From NCBI GenBank assembly GCA_963971425.1, contig OZ020515.1:20890637-20954636 (forward strand): a stretch of 64,000 bases of DNA, in the 5' to 3' direction. How positions within the stretch are numbered: position 1 is the stretch's first letter; each line of letters begins with the position of its first letter. Positions 50,280 to 60,951 of this stretch are shown here, one piece after another. The notes beneath the pieces are model-generated. The model worked only from the letters and a program-made list of their open reading frames with translations, ran no database searches and was not told where the DNA came from. This DNA is from Bryoerythrophyllum caledonicum. Taxonomy: Eukaryota; Streptophyta; Bryopsida; Pottiales; Pottiaceae. Made by a program: the position numbers and the translations under genes.

Positions 50280-51225
50280 CTGTCAAAAAGTCATTGCCCT
50301 CTCCCTCTCATTGGCCAAAGGCTCTTTGTAGTTTTGGAAAACAGAATTCTGAACCATGCCCGGACCGTGTGTCCTATAGGCAAAAGACCCTGGGTAGCAC
50401 ATCAACGTGGAAAATGCCTCCCGAGTGAAACCAACGCATTTCACCACCTCCAATGGTGGCTCATCATCCTTGGTAACCTCCTTGGAAACACGGTGGTTGT
50501 CCAAGATGTCATCAATCTTACGGCGTACGGGCTGTTGCACCCAAGTAAGCAAGTACAAAGGTGAGCATTGCCGGTGATACCATGTTGGTCCAAATCCAAC
50601 GTAGCCGATGGACGTAAGAGCCCAACGCCGCGGCATTAACAAACATGGGGGGACCAAGAAGGTGATGGATGTATGTCCCATCCTCACGCACCTTCATCCG
50701 TGTATTCCCCAATGGGATACGTCTTAAAAAATGTATCTTGGTGGCGTCGATTGGTGGGTAATCCACCACTAGATGAGCCTGAGAAAATCCGCAAAGAGCC
50801 CTAACCGTGGATCATCCAAGCCACATCCACTGCTCGCTTGTTAATGGCCTTCGCAAGGCCATCCGGCAATCACCAAGTCCATGTGATCTAACCAATGCAC
50901 ATCATCCTCACTGATCAACGTCACATCACGTCGTAACTTGCCAAAACACCCCTGAATGGTAGAAGGTAGTAATTGCTCCGGATACAAAGGCTGAAGACGT
51001 TGAATGTGATGGTGAGTGGCACGGTTGGCTGCAAAGCTAACATCCACGTGGATATATTGCCGTACTTTAAGGCCGGCCTGTAATATAGTGGCAAACCCCG
51101 TACCGATACCAGCAAATAGCTTTACGAGGGTGATACCCTCATCCGGTGGTCGCCACTGAATAGTGCAAGCCAACAATAGAGTGGAAGAGTCTAGTGAGAG
51201 ATGAGGAGCATTGAGGGCATCCACA
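50280..51225 (-). other. Cytosine-5 DNA methyltransferase domain of the gypsy fossil
   Basis: Motif I is seen as VKLFAGIGTGF, motif II as HVDVSFAANRATHHHI, motif IV with the catalytic Pro-Cys as DLVIAGWPCEGH, and a later AALGSYVHRLRWIWTN block resembling motif VIII of DNMT3-like enzymes. A region like EPLANERERAMTF resembles motif IX. The order and spacing are those of a C5 methyltransferase. It lies between the right LTR and reverse transcriptase in the same orientation, so it belongs to the element and is not a neighbour gene. It shares the element's broken state. Confidence 0.82.
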
Positions 51226-52256
51226 ATCTCTCGGCTACGACGAGTGAACTTTAACTAAGTCCCCCATGGATCCTTGCAATGACGTGCAGGAATCTCCATT
51301 GATCTATGCTCACGTGATTTCGCCACCTCCGACATTAAAGCATATGTCTCCTTCAAAAGTGTAGAATCACATGACAAATCGGATGCCAAGGCACTAGACA
51401 CAAACATAGCATCTGTTGTGGATTTATATTTGTCAAACGTGCCGATATGCCAATTTAACAAATATATGACAAATACATGACAAATGTGCCAATATGCCAA
51501 TTTAACATAAGAATTGGGCGAGGGGCGGAATGCCTTAACTATAGATGCAAATTTTACTCAAAGCCGTGCAAAAATGCCTTCACAAACGATTATGTGATCG
51601 TTTGTCCTTATAGTTAACACCTTGGACTGGTCCCAATGGAGCCCTCCAATTGGCTGTCCCTTGCCTTCAATCGTAGCGTCCCACTTGAGTGCGCACGTCA
51701 CCGACCACTGCCACGTCCGCGGCTCCTAGCTCTATGCCCGCCAAGTCCTAGTCAACCCTGCTGGTTAACTCAAGCTCGGGCCCACAAGTGACACTCTTCT
51801 GATTCTTGCAGATAAAACCAGATGTTCTCTTGCTGACTAGATGCCCAATGGTGGGCTGACTCCCATATTGGTGGTCTTGCGAATTGGCAACTACCCCCAA
51901 CTCCGTGCAGTCTTCTACAAAATCTTGCTAAGTACCGACTGCATCCGTGTCACACTCAAGCCAAGTCTCACTCGCGGTTCCCCGGCTTTTCCTAACTCAA
52001 TGAGCTCTCTCCAACTTACGCCTTTAGAGTAGTGAGCTCATGCAGTCTTTGGCTCTAAACAGAATCACCTTTACTCTAGCAGCTTCTCTTCACAACATAA
52101 GCTTGTACAACCAAGTTCTCTATCACACAACATTAATAGCACACAATGTGAATTTTTTGCAACCCACTCTTTCTCTACTCTTCCAATTTTCTTCAAACTT
52201 TCCAAATGCAAAAATAGTGGAAAAATAAGGGAGAAATGAGAGGGTCTTTGTCAAGT

Positions 52257-52614
52257 GAATAACTAGTAAATCACAAGAGTAGTCAATCGTCTTACACTCC
52301 ACAAAAGAAGAGTCAATGAGTGTAAGTAGTATAAGAGAATGCGGAGTCTTTACTAATAACAAACAATCACTTAAAACCAAAGGTAATCACTAAACACTCT
52401 CTTACTCACTTACAAAGTTTGACTTAACAAAAACTTCAAGTCAAGTACGTGTGCAGCGCTATGCGCACACACACACAACCCTACGTGGATGGAAATCATC
52501 CACGGATGAATGCATTGCGCCACCATACGTCTTTAAACCTGTAGATTAGTAACAAACTAATCTATGCTAAAACACTAGAATGTAGAGAGGCCCTCGATGC
52601 CACGTCCCGTGACA
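52257..52614 (-). repeat. Right (5') LTR of the gypsy element
   Basis: About 358 bp; read on the minus strand it starts TGTCACGGGACGTGGC and ends TAGTTATTCA, giving a TG...CA LTR. I could not recognise a primer binding site in the next bases, and no target duplication is evident at the outer edges. Confidence 0.8.
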
Positions 52615-53660
52615 TTTTGGATCTCTACAACATCTTCAGTCATGAAGCATGAAGGTAGGAAGTGGGGCATATCACTCTGGATATGCCGCCGTAAAGGTTC
52701 TAACCACATGGTCAAATCCTCTTCCATAGATCAATTTGAAAGCAGCCAAACAACAAGAACTATATTATTCCAATGATCAAACACAAGTAGAGACCATAGA
52801 AGATAGTTAGGGATAATTTTTACCATGTGTTGCGTCCATAGAGATTGCTCTCGTATGCCAAAATTTCACCATCATTTTCTCCTACCAATTGATTTGGATA
52901 CCCATGATGAAAGATATATCCGTCGCATCATCTTGTTCATGCTACATAAAAACGTTTTCGGAACATGCTTCAGTCCACATCTTTACGCTAGTGAAATCCA
53001 AAGGATCTCTATGCCAAATTCCAATTTTCTGGTATCCTTCTAAGTATGCTATGTCTTTGAGTTTGATGAAGTCATTTGGTTATAAGGCATACATAATTTC
53101 CTTTGCTCATTCCAATTCCGCCTATGTTCTTCAAATATTTAAAAAGGTGTGAATTATGCGCTTAATTTCTTTTAAATCCAAGCCTTCATTTTGCCATTCA
53201 TTCGCGGCTAATATGCGGTTTTTCTTCCAATCAACTCCGGATCACTAGGACCATGAGTTGGAGCCCCATCTTCTTGTGTGTGATCCACATCATAGTATGT
53301 AACTTTGGCAACATTTGAGTACAATAGTAAGTGATTTATTAAAAACTAAGCAATGCATTCACGTTTATTAGACTTACAAATTTGTGGATCCTTTCTATGA
53401 TCCGCCGGGCCATACGTACATTTATACCACACATGCTCAATAAATGAAGTAGTGAACGGCTTGTTCTCTTCTCTTTTTTTTTCGCTCTTTCACATTCCAA
53501 CCAACTGATGAATTGTCGTCACAAGTCTGGTCTTTTATGAAATCTTGAATCGTCTCATAAGAAATATATGAATGTAGAATTGTACTTGCATTGCCCCATC
53601 CTTGCCTACTAGCATGCTCCCATATTATGTCATGGAATAAAATAGATCCAGGCGGAGGAT
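52615..53660 (-). pseudogene. Mutator-like (MULE) transposase remnant, cut by the gypsy LTR
   Basis: Minus-strand blocks in several frames resemble plant MULE-type transposases. SDMPHFLPSCFMTEDVVEI (52625-52681) matches the P..FMTDDA.AE signature, and RAISMDATHGKNYP (52811-52852) matches the DATHGTN catalytic strand. Upstream lie IGIWHRDPLDFTSVKMWTEA (52950-53030) and WGNASTILHSYISYETIQD (53530-53620). Stops and frame changes separate them, so it is dead. The 52614/52615 edge is exactly the LTR end, so the retroelement inserted into this transposase. I could not find the rest beyond the left LTR. Confidence 0.6.
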
Positions 53661-55110
53661 TTTGTATGTTGATAGTTTTTTGTGATTTTAGAATATTGAT
53701 TTTATAAGAAAAAATTCAAATATAAGAAAGAAAAATTGAGTAATGAAAAGTAAAGTGGCGGATAGGTCAATTTGAGTACATAAATATTCATTATTTTTAA
53801 TACAATAGAAATTAAAAGAATTTTATTTGAATCATGAGAAATTTATGTAATTATAAGGGTAGGGAAGACAAAATATACATAGCAATACCCTTCACGAAGA
53901 TGACAACTAAAAAACATTTATTTAATTACTTTGTTTTCAAACAAAATACCCGTCATGCTGCAAGAATATGAAACAAGGCGTCGCTGGTTTCTTATCACAA
54001 TATCTGTCACGAAGGGAAAAGGTCTCACTTGAGTGTGCATACAAAAGATAAAAGTTCCCTAAAACGTCCCTAGGGGCCTTTGCATACCAATCACAATACC
54101 TCTCGCGCACATAATCAAATTTAATAAATTAGTCACTGTCTACATCTATAATGTATCTAGCATAAAGTTGTGCCATAAAAACCCTAAGTCACACTAAATG
54201 GAAAGATTGAAATATGTATGTTATCCTGAACTACAGTAAATCACTTACTGAAGAAACTAATGTATCACTCAAGAAATTTGCAAATATAAAACTCAAACCC
54301 TAGTTTCAATAACAACATACCTAAGCACAAAAGATGAGCTTGAAGAATCAATCTCTGTGGAATGGGAACCATCAAAGAAAATAATATATTCAATACTAGT
54401 GTCAAATGGGCACAAAAGATAGCACTTGAAAACACTTGGGAAGGTACAGAAACGAACCCTACAAGTGCTACTTACACAGGCTTCACAGGACACAATACCC
54501 ATCACGGGTATTTCGTAGAAATATGTGTCACGACGGGGCGAGGAGCGCATTGAGGGCATATACTAAGAGGAGGGGAGGGTTTGTGTGCCGGCCGGCTAGG
54601 GTTTGACCACCTGGCCGGTTGGCAGGGATGATGCCTCCAAAGCTGCAACTGGCCCCTTCATCCCACGAAGGGAACAAGGGGGTCAGTTCGCCTTGGGCTA
54701 CAGGGGCCCCGTTTATCTTACCAACATTTACCAACACCTACCAAGTCCAATCCAACCTCATATTTACTAAAAAAATAGACAGCCCCTTTTACAACAAGAT
54801 AGCCCCCTTTACAACAAGATAGCCCCCTTTACAACAGCATCTGGCTGTTGCTGTTGTAACATATGCTGAAGGGAGCTACTAGCCGCCTATAGTCCACTTT
54901 TCAAAGTATGACGCTGATGGATGCTCAAGTCATGGTCAAGAATGATTGATGACATGCAACAGCAAAGTGATGGGAGTATTATAGCAGCATTGGAAATAGA
55001 ATTATTGATTACCTCTACATGAAAATGCAGGAAATCGCCAATGACGAATTGCCTCTTCAAAAGTGAACATGGAGAATTCTAAAATGGATGGTCTAATCCA
55101 AGATACATTA
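53661..55110. other. Intergenic DNA with short scattered repeats
   Basis: A word like ACAATACCCGTCACGAAG recurs in varied form near 53884, 53945, 53998, 54100 and 54495. A 20-bp unit (CCCCCTTTACAACAAGATAG) is repeated three times at 54781-54838. A mixed GC stretch lies at 54540-54720. No gene is called. Confidence 0.5.
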
Positions 55111-55837
55111 ATTAATGCAGTAACACTCTGAGGTTACAAAAAGTACAGGCAGTAGCACCATTCAAAAAAAAAGGGGCATCACATTTGTATACACTGGGAT
55201 CTCTACATGGGCACCTTCCTGGCTTGGGGTCGGAAATATCAAAATGTGCAGGCAAGTACTTGGTGAAGAAGATGGTGTACCTCCACATGATACACCGGCA
55301 TGGCTCCTGCTCTTCTTCACAATTCATCCAGCAGAGTGCCCCACCATCTTGGAAGCTCCACCCTCGCTTCTTCTAATGGACGAGCTCAGCTGCAGTAATC
55401 TGTTGAGCTCGCTGTACATGGATGCCTTTCACCGACGTGACGTCCTCTCATGGTCGTCGTTTGAAGCAGTACTACTCAGCACACCGATTCAGTTCGACTG
55501 CCCTGCTAAACTTTCCTGCTCGCTTTCGAAAACTCCAACAAAAACTGATGAATTCATCGTCTCTGTTGTACTCTGCAGTTCAAAACATTTCTCAGTTTCG
55601 CAAGCTGCCAGCCTGCTGCCATGTCATGCATTGGCAGCCATTATCAATACTCTTGCCCTCTTTCACAAGACCTGCTGGAAACACAATTGCCCTCCTTCGC
55701 AAGACTTGCTGGAAACAGTTGAATGTCAGAGGTGGAAACTCCCAGGTGTAGAAATGAAGCTGTCGTGGTAATGTTCAGAGACATCGGCGATTTGCGACAC
55801 CCCAGCCTAGAGATCCTGTAGAGCCAATCCACCCAGA
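55111..55837 (-). other. Probable 3' UTR/flank of the cyclin gene
   Basis: GC-balanced DNA directly after the cyclin stop codon. A 30-bp direct repeat (CAAGACYTGCTGGAAACA) lies at about 55669-55719. The 175-codon frame on the plus strand has no recognisable domain and is probably antisense to the UTR. Confidence 0.4.
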
Positions 55838-57361
55838 TTAAGGTGCAAACATGGACTTGTATTGAGGTAGAGGTTGCTGATACGACGGCTGGTAGGAAGG
55901 CTGATAAGAAGAAGCCAGGTAAGATGGCTGATAGGAAGAAGTCTGGTGAGAGGTCTGATGAGAAGTCTGGTTAGAGGTCTGGTGAGAAGGCTGAAAAGAA
56001 GAAAAGTTTTTCCTGCTTGCATACGACGGTGCCGGGAGTCCATGAGGTACTCGCTTCTTGAACCTGGGGGAAATCTCTGTAGGCGTCCCAGGAGCACTGC
56101 CGCGAGGAGTTCCGGGAGAATCAATCGGAGGACTGCCGAAGGCGGGCAAGCTTCGCTCAACCCGCTCCGGTCTCTTGTCGATTGCCGATATGTCCCTCTC
56201 CAAGTAAGTACAATAGCTCTCGAACATGCTCACCGAGACGGATAGCTTAAAGTCCAGGCGAAACAAGAATTCGAGCTCCAGACGGTTCAACTCAACCACA
56301 CTAACACCTCCAACCCTTGCGAAGAAAGCGTTGTTGAAGTGCCTGCAGGCCAGAAATTTATCAGCACTGTAAGCCATATTCAAACTATCAACATCAGCAA
56401 GAGCGAAACAAGAAAGATTTCCAGCTTAAATACCACACTGAAAAAACTTAATATTTCTAGAAAAAGAATTTCATATCGCACCAAAATCCAATTTCGGCTT
56501 CAGAGAGTTCATATGAGTCCCAGAAACTTAACAAATCTACTTTAAATCACTAAGCATGTACGACATTTCAAACAATGTAGGTAGAATTCTGCACTAAGAC
56601 AACTACAACAGTCTACCATTACTAGAAACATAGAACGCACTCTCTCTAACCGTAACTCCACATCCAGTACTCACTCACAAACTCGAGATTCCGGGAAAGG
56701 GTCAAGACTGGATTAGAAATGAGCTAATGCACGAAAACAACACAATCAACTCCCTGGATAAAAAAAACAGGTGCGAGAGTTGCTGTCCAGCTGAAACTTA
56801 CACATCGTCAAGCGTCTTCGTGGCCACCATGACGCTCGTCACCAGCAGCCTGTGCACGTTGAGAGATGTGACGAGCAAATCCGGTTGCCGGTGGATGAGG
56901 CGGTCAAGAAACACGTATCCAACGACGAAGCACGACGGACTGCAGCTGGTGTACTTGAAGATGCGCTCCAGGTACTTGGCAATGCTGATGCTCGGCGCCC
57001 TGAGGCCATGAAAGATCGTCAGCTTCTTCCCCTGCTGCGACGGCGCATTCGCGAATTGCTCGTTCCGCGCCACGAGCCGGTCCAGCACAGCCGCCAGCAC
57101 GCTCAGCACCTTCGGCACCTCCCGCCCCGACGCCGACGCATTGGAGTCGGACTCGTCAATATCCGGCGCCTCGAAGGTAAGCGCCGACGACGACGACGAC
57201 GCCACCGCGACCTTCCTCGTCAGCTGCATCCCGGAGCCAAACACATCATCCTCCTCCTCCGCCTTGGCGTGGCTCCCGAATGACCCCGGCGTCCTGCACG
57301 AAGGCGGCATCCTTCTCGCTCGCTCCCCGTCAAAACCGCTCTCATCTCCCCGTGCCTCCAT
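55838..57361 (-). CDS. P-type (U-type, PHO80-like) cyclin
   Basis: Two exons, 56802-57361 and 55838-56342, joined in phase through a GT-AG intron (donor GATGT|GTAAGT, acceptor CCTGCAG); 354 residues. The start is the ATG at 57361. The cyclin box starts near residue 90 with VLSVLAAVLDRLVARNEQ, then FHGLRAPSISIAKYLERIFK, SCFVVGYVFLDRLIHRQPDL, NVHRLLVTSVMVATKTLDDV, and across the junction HFNNAFFARVGGVSVVELNR and LELEFLFRLDFKLSVS. This is the plant CYCU/CYCP pattern, in which LDD..YNN.Y.A.VGG is diagnostic. Plant members partner with CDKA-type kinases and are linked to phosphate or nutrient signalling and division. The acidic, low-complexity first 85 residues and a Ser/Thr-Pro rich tail ending in SYQPSYQ and SHQTS repeats make it longer than the usual 200-220 residues. 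Confidence 0.9.
55870..55995 (-). repeat. Coding tandem repeats in the cyclin C-terminus
   Basis: 12-15 bp units encode (SHQTS/NQTS)n followed by (SYQPSYL/SYQPSYQ)n. All units keep the frame. The tail ends with LPQYKSMFAP. Confidence 0.85.
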
Positions 57362-58022
57362 CAAATTCCACAAATTCCCCCGCCATAGCGCCACCAAGCT
57401 AGCTACATCCTCCCCCTCAACAACTCCAGAAACAAACTCGAAGCAGATCCTGAAGAAAGGAGTGAAAGACGTGGTCGACCCTAATCCAATACAAAAGGAG
57501 CGAGGCGAGGCGGGCGCGGCGAAGATCGCAGGCCACTAGTCGAGGCTCCGCAGCGCGCTCTTTGCAGCACCAACCTCGCGGATAATGAGGTTGTCGCCGG
57601 AAAGAGTTATGAGCGCGTGACGCTGCTTTTCACTTGCTCCAGTTGCGGTAACTTTGTCCGCCGTGACTTCGAAAGCTGACATGGCAATCATCGGTGCCAA
57701 GAGCCGAAAGGTGAAAAGAGCGCTGCCACTAAAGTAAAGCCTGCATCATTTCAAGGTCAACTTAAATCTCATGCTTAGGACTCACTAATTGTTTCAATAT
57801 GAGCTTTTTGGGCCTGTGAGGATCTACGAGTTATGTAGATCATGCAGATTGATATCTACACAGCGGATACATTTCAGCACAGAGATCTACAAACTCTTTT
57901 TGGGAAAATCACTGTAGCTTGGCGATGCTTGCACTGATTGTTGTGGTGATGGTCTCAATAGAAAATCTACAAGCGTTCTAGATCATACCATATGTGTACA
58001 ATACAAACCACCAATAGCAGCT
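57362..58022 (-). promoter_or_regulatory. 5' UTR and promoter region of the cyclin gene
   Basis: A GC-rich stretch to about 57660 then a drop to AT-rich DNA. No clear TATA box or telo-box. The transcription start cannot be placed. Confidence 0.35.
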
Positions 58023-58327
58023 TTAACCCTTTAAGATTGAATGACCATACATGGATCATTTTGGCACAAGAACATTTGTAGCAAGCGCTACAAACCACCT
58101 CGAAGGAAAAAAGAGACCATGACTTAGAGGTGGAGGAAGATGGGCATATGTTGAGACCATTGCCACCGCGATCGGTCTAAGCATCGGCAAGCTACAGTGA
58201 TTTCCGTTAAATGAGTTTGAAAACTTTTGTGTTGAAATGTACCCAAAGTGTAGATGTCATATAGCATGATCTAGAATGCTCGTAGATTCTCGTAGGTTGT
58301 AAAAGCTCATCGGACTAAAAGGGTTAA
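58023..58327 (+). mobile_element. Family 4 TTAA MITE, complete copy
   Basis: 305 bp including TTAA on both sides; left end TTAACCCTTTAAGATTGAATG, right end CGGACTAAAAGGGTTAA, with short inverted repeat CCCTTT(T)AAG. A second, broken copy begins at the right TTAA (CCGAACAACCATATATGGGT) and runs into a TA microsatellite. Confidence 0.7.
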
Positions 58328-58359
58328 GGCCGAACAACCATATATGGGTCGTTTTGGAA

Positions 58360-58363
<4 letters not shown>

Positions 58364-58399
<36 letters not shown>
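58364..58399. repeat. (TA)n microsatellite
   Basis: About 18 uninterrupted TA units. Confidence 0.98.
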
Positions 58400-58699
58400 T
58401 AGAGTGTTACCCGTGTCCTCCGGACACAACATTTTTTTGTGTTGAGTCCCCACCTCCCTGTCCCCTAGCCCTTTCCCTCCAATCCATCATCCCCCTCCAT
58501 CCTTGTCCCCTTGTCCCCCGTCCCCCGTCACCATCCCCATCCCCGCCCCTATCCCCGCGCATCCTTTTATCCAAAACCCTAACTTTTAGCTTTTATTTAG
58601 TTTTTAGCTTTTGACTTTTAACTTTCGCATCACTTTTTCATCCAAGCTCGACACGTTTTTTTCATCTACTCGTTCATCCATTCAACGGATTTCTCATCC

Positions 58700-58906
58700 T
58701 GTATTCTTTTAGAGATATAGATGCACATATTTTACTCTATATAGTACAAAAATGTAATAAAGTTTAGCAAGACTTATACCTTTGAATTGAAGATTCTTCA
58801 ATTTACATATATTGTTTGGAGGTCGGTTCAGTATCTGAACCTTATCATACAGCATACAACAGAATGTTGTGGCCACCAGTGGCATCTTTTGATGTTTAAG
58901 GGTTAA
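58700..58906 (+). mobile_element. Family 2 MITE, left end diverged
   Basis: Contains TTTTACTCTATATAGTACAA, AAAGTTTAGCAAGACTTATACC, GTGGCCACCAGTGGCATCTT and ends TTTAAGGGTTAA at 58906. Confidence 0.7.
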
Positions 58907-58995
58907 TTATGATGAATGTTTTTAGCCCTTAGGCACCCATTTGACTTCCAAAAATTACAACAATTTTTTTCTTCCATAGGGTGTATAGTTATGGA

Positions 58996-59475
58996 TTAAC
59001 CTATAAATGAAAAAAGTCTCAAGATGGGCTTTTGCAAATCTTGGGAATTAAAACGTGAATTGGCACTATTTTGAATTTCCACTCCTTGCACAATTTTTTT
59101 GAATATGCTACACCCCTTCTCTACCTCTTAAAAATGGTGTACAAGGAGTTAATATCATGATCAACGTGATGATATAAAATTTAGAACTTGTGTAGTGCAA
59201 AACTTTGACGCCAAGTGAAGTCAAAGTTTGTTGATCCACTCAACGTAGGGATGAAAATAAACCATTTTTTCTACTTCAAACACCATAATCTTTCAATCTT
59301 TGTAGTCAAATTTGATGAAACTTTGTGAGTATGTTATTTATTGAATGTTAAATGAGATCCTTTGGTTAAAAGAACAACTTTGATTTTTTGTATCTTTCCT
59401 TACTCATTGCACTAGAATTCAAAGTTTTGAAGTGTTTTTGGTGTGCAGTTGTCAAGGAAATTTAGGGCTTAAAGG
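58996..59475 (-). mobile_element. Family 3 start followed by truncated 0.9-kb TTAA element, copy H
   Basis: TTAACCTATAAATGAAAAAAG with GGGCTTTTGCAAATCTTGGG (58996-59043) runs straight into the middle of the 0.9-kb family (AAACGTGAATTGGCA). That continues to GTGTTTTTGGTGTGCAGTTG and GGGCTTAAAGG at about 59475, in the same orientation as copies C and F. Confidence 0.65.
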
Positions 59476-59644
59476 AAGTATTAAGAACGTTAGTCTCTTG
59501 AGGAGGTTGACATGAATAAAGTGAATATTTATTCCACCGCTATACCTAGAGGTGTTAATGTCATGGTGGTCTATTGAAACTTTGGCAAATCGCTCTAGGG
59601 ATTAAATAACAAGGAGGTCGATCGTAACCCATCTTATGTAGTTC

Positions 59645-59990
59645 TACTCCGGGCACCAAAGCCTCGGTGTAGTGGTCTGGGTCATGGCACACCGGAGAGG
59701 TGGTTGTGAGTTCAAGTCCTATTGCCGGCGTGGTGCCTACCACCATAGTCCACCCAATTATAGTGGGGGGTCCCAAGGCCTCATTGTATAGGGACCCACA
59801 AAGCCCTTGGGGGAGATGACATGTCGGTTGTCTCTAAGGCAATTAGTATAGGGAAGCACTTAGTGTAGAAAAGTGTTTACCCTCGAGAGGGGGGAGTAGT
59901 TCTATTACATCAACCTATGTCCCGTGGCCATATGCTTAGTGAAGAGAATGAACAAACACTATATTCACGCCGATCTCCTTCAGAGACCGG
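59645..59990 (+). mobile_element. tRNA-derived SINE-like retroposon
   Basis: The head has a pol III box A-like TCGGTGTAGTGG at 59664-59675 and a box B-like GAGTTCAAGTCCT at 59708-59720, 32 bp apart as in tRNA genes. An unrelated body with TAGTGGGGGGTCCCAAGG and AGTATAGGGAAGCACTTAG follows. The cloverleaf does not look intact. The 3' end is unclear; TTCTTCTTCTTCT follows at about 59996. Confidence 0.6.
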
Positions 59991-60204
59991 AGTTGTTCTT
60001 CTTCTTCTAGTTCTACTCCACAGCTCATACTATCCAGCACTTTGACACCCTTAATTTTTCTCTTGCAATCCTTTGCTGAATTTTTATATATCTTCTCTTA
60101 GAAAAGGCCACTCACTCTGTTTTTATTAGCTTCTTCTAATCTAGGTCAATGAGTTTCAAACTCATTTTGGACTTTTGGTTCTAGAATGTTGTGTGTAATA
60201 AATG

Positions 60205-60357
60205 ACATGGATGTATTTTTCCTCAGTGAAATCTGAATTCATTCCATACGTGAGAGAGTAATTAGTGTGGGTGAGTTATTACATGGATGTATTTTTCCTC
60301 AGTGAAATCTGAATTCATTCCATACGTGAGAGAGTAATTAGTGTAGGTGAGTTATTA
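60205..60357. repeat. 77-bp tandem duplication, almost identical
   Basis: The block ACATGGATGTATTTTTCCTC through GAGAGAGTAATTAGTGTGGG and TGAGTTATT occurs twice in a row with one visible mismatch (GTGTGGG/GTGTAGG), so it is recent. Confidence 0.95.
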
Positions 60358-60864
60358 CTTTGCTAGCGTTATTAGCAAGGGAGGGATTTGCGGGGACTGT
60401 TGAAGGGTTTGAATGTGCATTGATATCTGACAAGAAGGGCTCAATAATGCAGCTGGAGCTTGGTGAGAGACGAAAGGAAGACTGTCGCTAAGTGAAGTCA
60501 CAGCCTCATCGCTGCTGAGGCCATCACGCAGACAAAAATCCGCACCAAAATCTTCCTCGGACGCACGGGACTGGATTCCGAATTCGAATGTGAGAACAGA
60601 CAAGAGTCGGGCTGCAGGAGAATTACTAGGTGAGAGTCAAGTTAAGATATTATTCTGTGGCTCTGGAGTTCTCTCTGCCCCAAAAAGCTGGCCTGCAGGC
60701 TGCCATATTTGGCGTCTGGAGTGTCGTCCCGCCGGAATCGCCATGACACTCCTCTGCTGCACATGTTCCTCATCAAACGGTTCACCGGCTTGGCCCTCCT
60801 CTGCACACTGCTCACTTGATGGTTCCAAGTTGGTATCTGCATCGCCAGCCGTGCTCGCGAGCAC
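60355..60864 (-). pseudogene. Coding-like C-terminal fragment of an unknown gene
   Basis: One minus-strand frame is open over 510 bp except for a single TGA near 60637. It reads EPSSEQCAEEGQAGEPFDEE, RQIWQPAGQLFGAE, then FGADFCLRDGLSSDEAV and SLPFVSHQAPAALLSP. Ser/Glu-rich composition and GC content are exon-like. I do not recognise it. It could be the last exon of a decayed gene, or an intron around the TGA may have been missed. Confidence 0.3.
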
Positions 60865-60951
60865 GCCTTAGAACGCTCACTCTTCAGGTTGCGGGTCACT
60901 TCTCTCACGAACGGCTCCCCACCAAACGCCCTCACACTTGAAATTTCCGAG

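Larger units (their letters stand above)
45191..52614 (-). mobile_element. Old broken Ty3/gypsy LTR element carrying a cytosine-5 DNA methyltransferase and a PHD-finger-like tail
   Basis: About 7.4 kb between two LTRs. In element order (minus strand): right LTR; about 0.7 kb with no recognisable frame; a cytosine-5 DNA methyltransferase region (about 50280-51225); an unassigned block (about 49880-50160); the reverse transcriptase region (about 48980-49860, with the LDLRSGYHQ palm signature); RNase H (about 48520-48770); the integrase core (47417-47656); and, after an inserted element, integrase tail and a PHD-finger-like region (about 46020-46520). No gag or aspartic protease was recognised. 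It is broken in many places, at least ten by eye, and the LTRs differ at about one site in five, so it is old. Ty3/gypsy assignment rests on domain order and on the reverse transcriptase and RNase H signatures. Confidence 0.88.

Noticed and set aside
50280-51225. Host DNA methyltransferase gene
   Set aside because: It is unspliced in appearance, shares orientation and decay with the flanking retroelement domains, and lies between its LTRs.
54528-54737. GC-balanced open frames as a possible gene
   Set aside because: No conserved content; boundaries coincide with short repeats.
55244-55771. 175-codon open frame on the plus strand
   Set aside because: Lies over the probable 3' UTR of the cyclin gene, starts at no favoured context and has no recognisable domain.
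56852-57539. Arg-rich 143- and 132-codon frames on the plus strand
   Set aside because: Antisense to the first cyclin exon, where GC-rich codons open the other strand.
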